In this document: positions 34,101 through 44,300 of the stretch, one piece after another | Layout of the letters: every line of letters begins with the position of its first letter | Numbering within the stretch: position 1 is the first letter of the stretch | DNA from: Planctomycetota bacterium | Lineage (GTDB): Bacteria > Planctomycetota > UBA1135 > UBA2386 | DNA: 48,592 nucleotides | Assembly (NCBI GenBank): GCA_021776805.1 | Contig: JAJFFD010000051.1 | Span: forward strand, 1 to 48,592 | Reading direction: 5' to 3' | The notes under the pieces: model-generated | What the model was told of the DNA's origin: nothing | The model's input: the letters and a program-made list of their open reading frames with translations, nothing else | Databases searched by the model: none | Made by a program: the position numbers and the translations under genes

Positions 34101-34151
34101 CGTGATTCGGTTCTGATTCGTACCAATGCAAGGTCTAGGACCACTGCAGGA

Positions 34152-36311
34152 TCAGCGCCATTGGAGCTGTGCAGGATCTGTCACCGGGGTATCGCAGACT
34201 CCCCGTCGGCAAAGATAGGCAGCGGGCTTGCCGTCGATCGGCTCCTTACCCCCGAGAATTTTCACTGTCTTGGCGAGAGCATCTCTGTTGCCAGGATGCA
34301 CAAGCGTGACCACGTGACGATAGGGAAACTGTTTGCGGGCCGATTCGAGGAATGCCAGCACGGACGGATCTCCGGGATCACCAGCGATAACCAACTCGCG
34401 GGGATCCGCCAAGGCGAAGTCAGCAGCCAAAACCAGACCTGGGCTCGCGATGGGGTAGCTCTCGAGAAACTGCGCGTTGGCGCGCAGGCATTCGTAGCCG
34501 ATCTCGAAGACCCGCTCGTCACCAGTGATTAGGCCCGCACGGAGAAAGGCGATGGTCGCCATGGCCACTCCTGATGGAATGGAGGACTCGGAGACAGACT
34601 TGCTGCGCGCGATGAGCGCCTCATGCTTGTCGCCGGTGAAAAAGAAACTCCCATCCGAGTCGTCCCGGAATTCGGACTCCATGACTGCCAGGAGCAAGTT
34701 GGCCTTCTCGATCCATGCTGGATCAAAGTCGCATTCAAAGAGACTGATCAGGGCATCGGCAAGGAAGGCATAGTCTTCCAAATAGGCGTTGAGGTGTGCT
34801 GTCCCTTCCCGCCAGGTGCGCAAGAGGTGTCCATCTGACCAGAGCTCGCGAAAGAGGAACTCGGCCGCAGCTCTACCAGCATCCAGATATCGCTCGTCCC
34901 CGAGCACTTGATAGCCCTTCGCACAGGCGGCTATCGCCATTCCGTTCCAGGCGGTGAGCACCTTGTCATCGGTTCCCGGCGCGATCCTCTGCAGACGGAC
35001 CGCCAGGACCCGAGCGCAAGCGTCTTGCAAACGCTCGCCTATCGCAGCGACTTCGAGATCGAATTCTGGAGCGAGCTGCTCATCCGAGCGCACACGACGC
35101 AGAATGTTGTGTCCTTCCCAGTTGCCACCTGCGCTCACGTCGTAGGCGGCTGCAAAGAGCTTCGCATCCTCACCGAGAATCTCGCGAATCTCCTCTTCAG
35201 TCCAAACAAAGAACTTTCCTTCGACACCTTCACTGTCGGCATCCTGCGTCGAGTAGAAGCCCCCCTCTGGGTTCCTCATCTCGCGCAACATGTAGTCGAG
35301 AGTTTCGCGGAGAATCCGGGCGTAGAGAGGCTTGCCCGTTAGCACATGGGCTTCGGCATAGGTTTGCGCGAGAAGACTGTTGTCGTACAGCATCTTCTCG
35401 AAATGTGGAGCCAACCATTCTCGATCCGTGCTGTAGCGATGAAAGCCTCCAGCTATTTGATCGTAGATTCCACCGGCAGCCATGCGCTCGAGACTGCGCT
35501 CGGCTGCTGCCAGGCTCTGCTTGTCACCAGCTCGCGCCGCGTAGCGTAGGAGCATGCTCAATTCGCTGGCATGGGGAAACTTGGGCGCGAATGCCGGCGC
35601 GTTGCCGAAGCCACCAAACTCTTCGTCGAAGCGGCCGAGGCTCTGTTTAACAAAGGTCTCTTGCGAAGCAAGACTCGGTTCCCCCGCGGCAGCCTCCGCC
35701 GCGAGAGTCTTGCGCAGGTAATCGGCCACCTCCTTGGACCGGCTACGGACTTCATCTCGCCGATCACGCCAGAGGCCACTGACATGCTCCATGACCTTGG
35801 GAAAGCCCGGCATGCCCATCTTGTCTTCGGGGGGATAGTAGGTGCCTGCAAAGAAGGGCTGCAACTCCGGGGTCATCCAGACCGACATGGGCCAGCCACC
35901 CTGCCCCGTCATGGCCTGTACCGCAGCCATGTAGATCTCGTCGATGTCCGGCCGCTCCTCTCGATCCACCTTGATGCAAACGAAGTGTTCATTCATCAAG
36001 GCCGCGATCTTCGGATTCTCGAAACTCTCCCGCTCCATCACGTGGCACCAGTGACATGCCGAATAGCCGATGGACAGGAAGATGACCTTGTCTTCCTTCT
36101 TTGCCCGCTCCAGGGCCTCCTTTCCCCAGGGATACCAATCCACTGGATTATGCTGATGCTGAAGCAGATACGGGGAAGTCTCCTTGGCGAGACGATTCAA
36201 ATGATTCTCCTGGGGCTTGCGATCGGGATCGGGTGGGCTCTCTTGGGCACACAGCAACGGCTGCCCCAGGATGAGGAGGGCGGACGCGAGGCCAAGGAAG
36301 AGTCTTCGCAT
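34152..36311 (-). CDS. Exported DUF255 thioredoxin-fold protein (YyaL/SPATA20 family)
   Basis: A 719-residue protein with a signal peptide ([18 protein letters not shown]). The N-terminal domain is thioredoxin-like with [14 protein letters not shown], redox-site Cys86 and Cys89, preceded by [19 protein letters not shown], the diagnostic signature of this family, and followed by [15 protein letters not shown] and [13 protein letters not shown]. The rest is an alpha/alpha barrel (six-hairpin glycosidase-like) with [21 protein letters not shown] and [19 protein letters not shown]. The export signal and placement 16 bases after the giant toroid protein suggest an envelope role. The enzymatic function of the family is not established. 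Confidence 0.9.
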   Translation of the reverse strand: MRRLFLGLASALLILGQPLLCAQESPPDPDRKPQENHLNRLAKETSPYLLQHQHNPVDWYPWGKEALERAKKEDKVIFLSIGYSACHWCHVMERESFENPKIAALMNEHFVCIKVDREERPDIDEIYMAAVQAMTGQGGWPMSVWMTPELQPFFAGTYYPPEDKMGMPGFPKVMEHVSGLWRDRRDEVRSRSKEVADYLRKTLAAEAAAGEPSLASQETFVKQSLGRFDEEFGGFGNAPAFAPKFPHASELSMLLRYAARAGDKQSLAAAERSLERMAAGGIYDQIAGGFHRYSTDREWLAPHFEKMLYDNSLLAQTYAEAHVLTGKPLYARILRETLDYMLREMRNPEGGFYSTQDADSEGVEGKFFVWTEEEIREILGEDAKLFAAAYDVSAGGNWEGHNILRRVRSDEQLAPEFDLEVAAIGERLQDACARVLAVRLQRIAPGTDDKVLTAWNGMAIAACAKGYQVLGDERYLDAGRAAAEFLFRELWSDGHLLRTWREGTAHLNAYLEDYAFLADALISLFECDFDPAWIEKANLLLAVMESEFRDDSDGSFFFTGDKHEALIARSKSVSESSIPSGVAMATIAFLRAGLITGDERVFEIGYECLRANAQFLESYPIASPGLVLAADFALADPRELVIAGDPGDPSVLAFLESARKQFPYRHVVTLVHPGNRDALAKTVKILGGKEPIDGKPAAYLCRRGVCDTPVTDPAQLQWR

Positions 36312-36327
36312 GGCCCTAGCCTAGCGA

Positions 36328-39300
36328 CTACCGGCCTTCTAGCAGAGGCGTGAAGTAGCGATAGTAGACTTCCAAGCTGAGAACGACCATCGCTGTAGTG
36401 TAGCTGCGGTCCTGCCTCGTATCGCCGGCATAGCGCGCATAGGCACCCACGGCAGAGAAAGACCCATCGAGATTCTGTGCTTTTGGCAGCACAGTGCTCA
36501 GCCGCTCATTCCACCTGTCCCAGGCATCTCCACCGGCCATGAAAGTAGCCAGGCTACCGTAATACCAGAAGTAGACGTTACCTGTGGCACGCAGCACGAA
36601 GTCATCGTCGCTACCCCGGCGATAGCTGGCAGGAGCCTTCTCGGTAGTGAACTGCAGAGCGGCCGTGAGTCGCTCATCGCTGGACTTCTCACCTAGCAAC
36701 TGCAGACCGAAGACTCCGGCCGGGGTTGAGGCGGGCAGAGTCCGCCATGCTGATCGCAGGCGTGAGGGGTCCTTGGAGTAGAGGAAGTAATTGCGATCGC
36801 GATCGAACATCCGCCAGAGGAATGACTTCGCTGCTCGCTTGCTGTCATCTGGGAACACGATCCCGGAGAGCTCCGCCGACTTCAGGGCCATGATCATCCA
36901 GGCCGAGACCGAGGTTCTGGTGAAGGGGTCTTCCGGGCTCAGAGTAGCGGAGAAGTATCCCCAGCCGCCGCGATTCCGCGTATCTGAGCTGTTGCTCTGC
37001 TGATCGAGAATCCTTCGCACGGCCCCTTCGAGAGGTTGACGGAGAAGTGGGTCACCCGTGATCGCATAGCATTCGGCCAGGGCATAGGTACTGATGCCAT
37101 GGCTATAGGACGAAGTCTTTCGTCCGAAGTGCTGGGTTTCCTCATCCTGCTGGGCGAGCAGGAACTCAATCGCCGCCGAGACAACGTCGGAATGCTCAGT
37201 CTTGGACTGATGCGTGTGACCGGCACCGAGGAAGGCGAGCATGCAGAGCGCGGTCTTGCCTACATAAACCTCGCCATACTTCTCATGATCCCGGCGCCGT
37301 GATCCCCAGTAGCCAGAGTCGGATTGGATCTCGGCCAGGTAGCGCAAACCGGAAGCCACCGCTCGCTCCGTCTCTTCTGTGCCGCCGAAGCGGGCCAAGG
37401 CCTCCGCCTTCTTCGGCCCGAAGCGATTACTGTACAGGCTCTCGGTCCGCTCAGGGCTGCTGCTTGCCAGCACGCGGCCTTCACGCTTCGGCGCCATGGT
37501 CAGGAAGGAACCTGGGAGGCGAAGACCGCTGCTGACCAGATCCCTGCCATCGTCCTGCGCGCCACCGCGCTCAATCCTGGGCAAGTCGCTGGGAGTGGGC
37601 CCACGCATATTCAAAGGAGCAAGTGCTGAGCTTGCCGCCAGGGGCTCCAATTGTGATTGGGCAGGCTTCTCCGGCTCCGTAGAGCCCAGCTCGATTCGAT
37701 CCGCGATGCTCGGTGCTGCCGGCCGAGAACGTGATCGCTCCAGGCGCATCTCGCTGCGCCCTGGTGTCGACGCAGTCCGCCGGTTCATGCTCGGTAGCTG
37801 GGTCGCTGCTGGCTTCTCGATACTCGCAGGATCAGCGCGAAGTTGACCACGAAGTGGTGGTCGCGCTGCGGACAACTCCACCGCCTTGGCGGTGAGCGCC
37901 TGCAGGCTAGGTTTGACCATGCTCGTTCCTGCCGCCGAACTTTCCGCCACCTGAGGGTCGTTTGTGCTCGCCGCTGGCTGATCTCGCAGGTCCAGGTCTT
38001 GTGGCCGCGAGACAGGTCCAAGCACTCTCTGTCGACGCTGACTGGAGATGCTGCGACGCGAGGCCTGAGCCATGCTGGATGCTGCCGCCGCAATCTGGGC
38101 AGAGGGCAGGTTGTTCGTCCGCTCGGCTGCCAAGGGACGCGGACCGAGACTTGTGGCCCGCCCAGGGTCCAAGGCACGCAATGCGGTCGAAGATCGCAGG
38201 CTAGGCAGCTTGGCCTCCTCGACCGCTTCAGCGGGCTGCTGAGTGACCGGCAGGTCGATCGATTGATCGAGATTGGCGCGCAGCTGCTGTGGCCTCGGCG
38301 AAACCCGGACAGCGCGCGCACCACTCGGAGCCTGACGCACTGCAGCTACCAGGGTGCTTGCTGGCGTCGCCAAAGTGCTGGGGTTCTCCGCCGCCCGATC
38401 ACGAGCCTGCATCGGATCGGAACTGGGAACCACCGGCCGGGCTGTCGCCGCCCGTGGAGCAACCGCACGGGCATCTGTAGCCTGCAGGGTTTCCAGACTC
38501 TTCGACGGTTGCGTATCGCTCGTACTCGGAGCATCCGCAAGACTCTGCAATGCCTGCTGCCCTTGCCGCAGCTCAATCTCTGGGTTCTTTCGGATTGCTC
38601 TGGGACTCGAACTCTCGGCCCGTGCGAGGCTCGGGAGACTGGCAGCCGCAGGCAGGCTGACTTCGATGACCTCGGAAGGACTGAGGGTTCTAACGCCCTC
38701 CGCAGAACTTGCTGCGGGCTGCACCGCAGAGACCTCGACATTCACCTGCTGCAGGCTCTCGCTGCCCGCCATTGGGGCAAACTGCTCGGTGGGATCAGCA
38801 ACGACCTGTTCGACGATGAAACTCGGGCTTTGTAGCGCAGCCTCACCCCGTTCTCCCGCGGGTGTTTCGCGCTGGCTACTGTCCTGCATCATCGCAGTCG
38901 TGGGAGACTGGCTTTCAATCCTGTCCTGGCGCTCGGCCATGACCAGGTGCTCCGAGAGCCGGTCCATCTGCTGTTCTGTTTGATCACCTCCGCTCTGGCT
39001 ACCTTGATCCATGGAGATCAAGCGGACGGAGAGACGATCTTCGGCCGCGGGAGTCGGCGACCAACTCTCGATGATTTCAACGCTGGAAAGCAGCATCCAA
39101 ATCAGCAGATGCAGGAGAAGCGAAAGGATGATGCACCATGTAATGAAGTCCAGCTGATGCCAACGGCTCCCGAGCAAGAGGAGCATCAACAGGAGCAGGG
39201 AAATCAGCAGGCAGAGAAACAGGAAGAACTCGAGGGAGTGCTGACCAGCCCACCATGGATAGACCTCTCTGGCCGTGGCCCGATAGATCAGTGGCGCTTC

Positions 39301-40188
39301 ACCTTGGCGTAGGAGTTCGATCTGAAAACCGTCCGCACTCGGCTGAGGACTACGGAATGGGCCTCCAACCATCAACTCGGGGTAGACAACAGGCGGAACG
39401 AACTCACCTTCGTGACGCCAACTGCGCTGGAGAGTCGGCTCTGACCCACCTATTTCCCGGACAAACCAGAGGGAAACGCCATCCGGGCCAAAGGCAGGCT
39501 CTCTATCCATGCGCGGCAGGATCGGGCGTCGCGAAGTCTTCTCTTCCCAGAGGGGAACAGCGGAGAGATCGCTGTTCAGCTGGGCGATCTGCAGGGTCGA
39601 GCTTCGCCTCTCGGCTACCGAGGGATGGCGCCTTGCGAACACAAGCGTATTGCCATCCGGCGCTGGTGCCGGATCGAACTCGTCAGCGGGGGTATTGACG
39701 TTCGCCGCCAGCAGACGAGGGAAGCTGAACAAGCCGCCTTCGATGTACAAGGCCGAGTAGAGGTCGAAGCCGCCTGGTCCGCCAGGTCGATTCGAGGCGA
39801 AGTAAAGCACCCCATCCCTGCTCAGTGCGGGCGAAAGTTCATGATCGCTCGTATTCAAGACCGAGGCAGCGACCGCTTCGAGCTCGGGACGTTCCGGATC
39901 GAAGATCACCAGGTCGCTGCGCCCCTCCGATATGACCCGGGCGTAGAGCACGCGACCATCCGGCAATCGCTGGACACGGCCCTGAATTGGCCCGGGTAGC
40001 TCCGCGACTGGTTGTGGGGTGTCGTAGACCAGCATCGGGGCATCAACCAATTCACTGGCGATGATGCCCTGACTTCCATCGGTGTAGTACAGCGGTCGCC
40101 CGGATCGCAGAACCAAAAGGCAGGCCGCACTGAAGACAGCGCTGGTCAAGAAGACCGCTACCAGAAGCCTGCGCGCCCCGCGCTTCAC
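36328..40188 (-). CDS. Giant TonB-like envelope protein: PD40 propeller, TonB-type membrane helix, disordered linker, alpha/alpha toroid
   Basis: A 1286-residue protein starting at GTG 40188, which overlaps the exbD stop (GTGA). Order: TM1 (8-27); a periplasmic propeller-like part with PD40 repeats (LSPALSRDGVLYFASNRPGG, DPAPAPDGNTLVFAR, REPAFGPDGVSLWFVRE); TM2 (319-339); TM3 (349-369). TM3 contains Ser356, His360 and Leu367 in the spacing S-x3-H-x6-L used by TonB/TolA. Residues 374-934 are a Ser/Ala/Arg/Pro-rich, probably disordered linker. Residues 939-1286 form a terpene-cyclase-like alpha/alpha toroid with QW-type motifs (QSDSGYWG, GGWGYF, QNLDGSF). I see no squalene-cyclase DXDD. Likely coupled to the ExbBD motor; the output is unknown. 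Confidence 0.8.
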   Translation of the reverse strand: MKRGARRLLVAVFLTSAVFSAACLLVLRSGRPLYYTDGSQGIIASELVDAPMLVYDTPQPVAELPGPIQGRVQRLPDGRVLYARVISEGRSDLVIFDPERPELEAVAASVLNTSDHELSPALSRDGVLYFASNRPGGPGGFDLYSALYIEGGLFSFPRLLAANVNTPADEFDPAPAPDGNTLVFARRHPSVAERRSSTLQIAQLNSDLSAVPLWEEKTSRRPILPRMDREPAFGPDGVSLWFVREIGGSEPTLQRSWRHEGEFVPPVVYPELMVGGPFRSPQPSADGFQIELLRQGEAPLIYRATAREVYPWWAGQHSLEFFLFLCLLISLLLLMLLLLGSRWHQLDFITWCIILSLLLHLLIWMLLSSVEIIESWSPTPAAEDRLSVRLISMDQGSQSGGDQTEQQMDRLSEHLVMAERQDRIESQSPTTAMMQDSSQRETPAGERGEAALQSPSFIVEQVVADPTEQFAPMAGSESLQQVNVEVSAVQPAASSAEGVRTLSPSEVIEVSLPAAASLPSLARAESSSPRAIRKNPEIELRQGQQALQSLADAPSTSDTQPSKSLETLQATDARAVAPRAATARPVVPSSDPMQARDRAAENPSTLATPASTLVAAVRQAPSGARAVRVSPRPQQLRANLDQSIDLPVTQQPAEAVEEAKLPSLRSSTALRALDPGRATSLGPRPLAAERTNNLPSAQIAAAASSMAQASRRSISSQRRQRVLGPVSRPQDLDLRDQPAASTNDPQVAESSAAGTSMVKPSLQALTAKAVELSAARPPLRGQLRADPASIEKPAATQLPSMNRRTASTPGRSEMRLERSRSRPAAPSIADRIELGSTEPEKPAQSQLEPLAASSALAPLNMRGPTPSDLPRIERGGAQDDGRDLVSSGLRLPGSFLTMAPKREGRVLASSSPERTESLYSNRFGPKKAEALARFGGTEETERAVASGLRYLAEIQSDSGYWGSRRRDHEKYGEVYVGKTALCMLAFLGAGHTHQSKTEHSDVVSAAIEFLLAQQDEETQHFGRKTSSYSHGISTYALAECYAITGDPLLRQPLEGAVRRILDQQSNSSDTRNRGGWGYFSATLSPEDPFTRTSVSAWMIMALKSAELSGIVFPDDSKRAAKSFLWRMFDRDRNYFLYSKDPSRLRSAWRTLPASTPAGVFGLQLLGEKSSDERLTAALQFTTEKAPASYRRGSDDDFVLRATGNVYFWYYGSLATFMAGGDAWDRWNERLSTVLPKAQNLDGSFSAVGAYARYAGDTRQDRSYTTAMVVLSLEVYYRYFTPLLEGR

Positions 40189-40604
40189 CTCGGTTGCGTC
40201 TCCGCTGGCTGTGCGGCAATGGATATCCGCCGTAGTTCGGCTGCCAGGCAAGCATCAAAAGCCTTGGCCACCATCCCGAACTGCACCCGCGTGTCCCCTC
40301 GGATCAAAACCTCTTGCTCGCGGTTGCTCGTGGCAGCGGCGCGCAGCTTTTGGCGCAAACCATCGAGGGTCACCAGGCGCCCATCGACGGTCATTTTGCC
40401 ATCTCTGGCTACGGACACGACAATGATGTGGCCCGAGCTGGAAGGCTCACCGCTGGTCGCCTCTGGCAGTTCGAGATCCATCTCGACCTCATCGTCAGCG
40501 AAAGTCGTGGCAACCAGGAAGAACACCAGGAGCAGAAAGACCACGTCGATCAGCGGCGTGAGGTTGAAACCCTCATCCACAGTCTCATCGACATTAAGCC
40601 GCAT
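40185..40604 (-). CDS. exbD: ExbD/TolR-family proton-channel protein
   Basis: A 139-residue partner of ExbB in a proton-motive-force-driven motor. The N-terminus has NLTPLIDVVFLLLVFFLVAT with the essential membrane aspartate (Asp20), then a periplasmic domain with IVVSVARDGKMTVDG, LIRGDTRVQFGMVAKAFDAC. ATG 40604 lies inside the end of exbB (11-base overlap) and has AAGGAAAA upstream. The stop overlaps the GTG of the giant toroid protein. Whether it serves a Tol or Ton role cannot be told from sequence; no TonB-dependent receptor or TolB is in view. Confidence 0.93.
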   Translation of the reverse strand: MRLNVDETVDEGFNLTPLIDVVFLLLVFFLVATTFADDEVEMDLELPEATSGEPSSSGHIIVVSVARDGKMTVDGRLVTLDGLRQKLRAAATSNREQEVLIRGDTRVQFGMVAKAFDACLAAELRRISIAAQPAETQPR

Positions 40605-41304
40605 CGTTTTCCTTGATCACGGGCTTCTTGGCCAGATGTTCGATGACTGGCGCCACGGTTTCGTCGGTATAAGCGATGAGCCGCCTGACCTTGCCCTGCA
40701 AGTGTGCGCAGATGACCAAAGCAGGGATCGCAACAACCAGGCCTGCGATTGTGGTCGTCAGTGCCTGCTCGATACCACCGGCCAGCAGTTCTGGTTTGCC
40801 CATGCCGGCGCTAGCAACGGTGCGGAAGGACTGGGCGATCCCCCAAACTGTTCCGAGCAAACCCATGAGAGGCGCGATCGCTGCGATCAACGACAGAGGG
40901 CGAACGTTCTTGCGGAGCTTTTCAACCTCCTTCAACGCCTGATCTTCCATGGCCACCTCGATGTCTCTTATGGCGAATCCCCGACGACGAAGTCCCGCTG
41001 CAAGGATTCGGGTGGAAGGCGCCTGGTGTTCGAGGACGCGACGCTCGGCTTCTTCGAACTTGCCGTCCTCGATATCGACGACGATCTCTCTCGAGACTGC
41101 GGGGCACACGCGCCGACGCGTCAGCGAAGAGTACCGCTCGAGCCCAAATGCCACAACGAAGACCGAGCACAACAGGATAGGGATCATCCAGGGGCCGCCG
41201 GCTAGGATGAACTCGCCGAAGGTCTGCGTATCACTCAGACTCTGGAGAGGAAGAGTGGCGGCCAAAGTGCTGGCGATAGAATTGACGGTAGCGGTGAGAA
41301 TCAT
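40594..41304 (-). CDS. exbB: MotA/TolQ/ExbB-family proton-channel protein
   Basis: A 236-residue motor stator-like protein with three membrane helices (36-56, 137-160, 182-204) and a large cytoplasmic loop. The signature APLMGLLGTVWGIAQSF and the third helix ALTTTIAGLVVAIPALV, with the conserved Thr run, identify the family. ATG 41304 is preferred because GAGGAG lies 11 bases upstream and it starts where family members start; an ATG frame 156 bases upstream would overlap the TPR gene. It follows that gene by five bases. Confidence 0.93.
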   Translation of the reverse strand: MILTATVNSIASTLAATLPLQSLSDTQTFGEFILAGGPWMIPILLCSVFVVAFGLERYSSLTRRRVCPAVSREIVVDIEDGKFEEAERRVLEHQAPSTRILAAGLRRRGFAIRDIEVAMEDQALKEVEKLRKNVRPLSLIAAIAPLMGLLGTVWGIAQSFRTVASAGMGKPELLAGGIEQALTTTIAGLVVAIPALVICAHLQGKVRRLIAYTDETVAPVIEHLAKKPVIKENDAA

Positions 41305-41309
41305 GGCTG

Positions 41310-44300
41310 TCAGACTCCTCTGACCTTGTTGCGCGCCTTCTGCCCCGCATCCGACTCGGGGAAGCGATCGATGAGTTCCTTGTAGAACTTCTGCGCCTTG
41401 GCCTCTTGTTCGAGGCGCTCGTAGCACTGGCCAGCTCGCCATAGCCCATTCGGAACCCAAGGTTCGTGTGCATAAAGAATGGAGAGCTTCACGTATGCAT
41501 CAACGGCACCATTCAGGTCCTCTCTTGCCTCGCGAGTCTCACCGATACGAAACTGAGCCTCAGCAGCCATCTCGCCCTCGGAGAGCTCAGTGACTGCAGT
41601 AAGTTCCTTCTCGGCAAGCTCTGGCTCTCCCCGTGACTGCCGACCCTTGCCGATCCAAAGATGGGCACGAGCGCGCTCGACTCGACTGAGGGACGTATCC
41701 TCAGCATCACTCTTGCCGATGCGCAAGAAGTCGCGCAGATGAGCGATCGCTTCCGCCGGCGCATCGCCTCGCACCTGGCACTCTCCCAGGTAGAGCCTGG
41801 CACGCTGCGCCCGCTCATGCTGTGGGTCCGCGTCGACAAGGCGCTTGAGGTGCTCCTTGGCGCGAGGATAGTCCGCGGATTGCATCAGACTCTCCGCTGC
41901 CATGAAAGATGCCTCGAGGTACAAGCCCTCATCGACACCCATCGCAACGATGGCTTCGAAGGACTGCGCCGCTTTCTCAGGCTGCTCAGCGTCCAACCAG
42001 GTAAAGCCGATGCGATAGAGGGCTCTGCCACGATAGCTGCCCTGCACCTTTTCGAGGTGAGAGCGCGCCGCTTCCGGATCCTTGGCGGCAATCGCTGCTT
42101 CTCCGAGGTGTAGACAGGACTCGCCGCTGAGCTCCTGGTCCTTGCTGATCTCTACGACTTTGGCGAATGCAGCCAGTGCTGCCTCTTCGTCACCTTCGCG
42201 ACGACAGACCCAGGCAAGTTCGTACTGAACCCGGTCTGGCCGCTCGCAGCCACCATCCTCGGCAAGGCTCGATAAGGTCGCCCGTGCCGACTCATTGTCA
42301 CCCCCACGTGCTTGGGCAAGCCCGAGGGAATAGCGAAGCTCAGCCACTCGCGGGTGCTCTGGAAAAGCCTCCAGGTAGCGCTTGGCACCGGACTCAGCCT
42401 CATCCCAGCGCTCTGCCTGATGATGAACCGTGACCGTCAACTCCATGACGCTCGGTGCTTCGTCACCTATCTCTTGGTGTGAAAGCGCAGACTGCGCCTT
42501 CTGCAGGCAGGTATCCGGATCGCCTAGCTCGAAGGCACACCAGGCCAATCCAACCAGGGCGCGGGCGCCGCTGCGATCCCCGCGATCCGCTAGCTGAGAA
42601 TACAGGCCGCGCGCAGCTTCATAGTTACCCTGGCGAAAGAGGACATCGGCCTCTTCGAGGCGAAGTTCTGCGGCCTGACCGCCGTCGCCGGCTGAAGCCG
42701 CTGCTCTTGCCAGTCTTGTTGCGGCACCCTTCAGGTCACCTTTCGACTTCAGGACACGCCCGGCAATTCGCTCAGTACGTTCGAGGAAACGCCCCTCTGC
42801 ATAGCGAGCGCTGTACAGGTCCGCGGCAGCGAGTGCCGGGTCTTCTTGCCCCGCCTCGAGCAGGGTCAGGGTCTGCATGGAGAGGGCTTCCTCGCGGATG
42901 GCGCCATCTTGCTTGTCATCCGCGAAGACCGCCGCAAAGCGAGGAGCAGCTTCGGCAGGCTTCCCCGCAAGATAGATGGACCAAGCACCCTTGAACTGGG
43001 CCTGCTTGATCATGGGGTGATCTTTCCCAAGGCCGTCGTAGCGGCCCGAGGCATCCTCGTACTCCCCCATGGCGAAGCTGTTTTCTGCAATGGCAAAGCG
43101 GGCGAGCGGGATCAGACGATGCTCAGGGATTTCGTCGACGAGCTTGGCCGCGATTTCGCGCGACTCCTTGAACTTGCCGAGCTTGTGCAAGGCGAGTGAT
43201 TGCGCATAGAGGGCATCGCCGCGTAGCTCAGAGTCTGAGGACTCGGCGGCTTTGGAGTAGGCGGAGAAGGCTGCTTCGAATTCAGCTCGCTCCATGAGGC
43301 TGTCGCCGAGGTGATACTGCACACGCAGACTGTCCGCCTCGGCTAGGGTACCACCCAAGGCTGATTCGAAACTCTGCATCGCCTGCTCACTGGCACCGGT
43401 CTCCAAGAGCGCAAGACCTCTGATCTCCAACGCCGACTGGCGAATACCTGCATCTAGCTCGGAGCGCTCGAGAAGGGTCTTGAGCTCAGTGGCCGCGGCT
43501 GCGTGTTCGCCAGACTCGTGCAAGAGTCGGCCGTACTCGAGCTGCGCCGCCGGCGCTAATTCCGATTCCGGATACTCGCTGAGCAAACGCTTGAAGAGGT
43601 TGAGACCCTCCTGCTTCTCGCCTGCTCTTACCTGACACCATGCAAGGCCGTTCAAGGCATCATCGCCAAAGTCCGAGGGCCGCTGTAGGCAACGCTGCCA
43701 GGACTCGGCCGCGGCCGGATCATCGCCAGTTCGAAAAGCCGCCTCACCTTGGAGAAAGTGAATCTCCGCGATCGCTGAGTGGCTCGAAAAACGCTCCGTG
43801 ATCTCTCCGAAGGTCTTCTCCGCGGCTTCGTTCTGCCCCAGACGCATCTGGACAAAGCCTGCCTGGTACAGCCCGGAGAAGGCAAATTCCTCGTCTTTGC
43901 CAGCCCCAGATGCAGTTGCTTGGAATGCCTTCAGCGCATCCTCATCCCGCCCAAGGTCTCGCAAGCACTCTCCGGCTCCATAGCGGGAAGCAGTCACGAG
44001 GTAGAAGTCGTCCTCGCTCTCTGCAAGCAGGGCCTGAAACTGGCTCAGAGCAGGCTCAGTCTTGCCGAGCTCTTGCAAGGTTGTTCCGAGTCGGTAGCGG
44101 CACTCACCCTTGAACTTCAGGTCCTCAAATTCGAGAGCGTTGCTGAATGCTCCAACCGCATCATCTGGCTGCCCCATCTTGATGAAGCAGTTACCCAACC
44201 GGTAGTGGGCCTCGGATGAGCGCCGATGCTTGGGGTGTTCGCGCAGGAAGCTCTGCAGATGACCGGCTGCCTCAGAGGGCATGTCCCGCTGAATCAATCC

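Noticed and set aside
37843..38835. 330-codon plus-strand frame opposite the linker of the giant protein
   Set aside because: The low-complexity Ser/Arg/Ala linker generates open antisense frames; product is His/Arg-rich with no domain.
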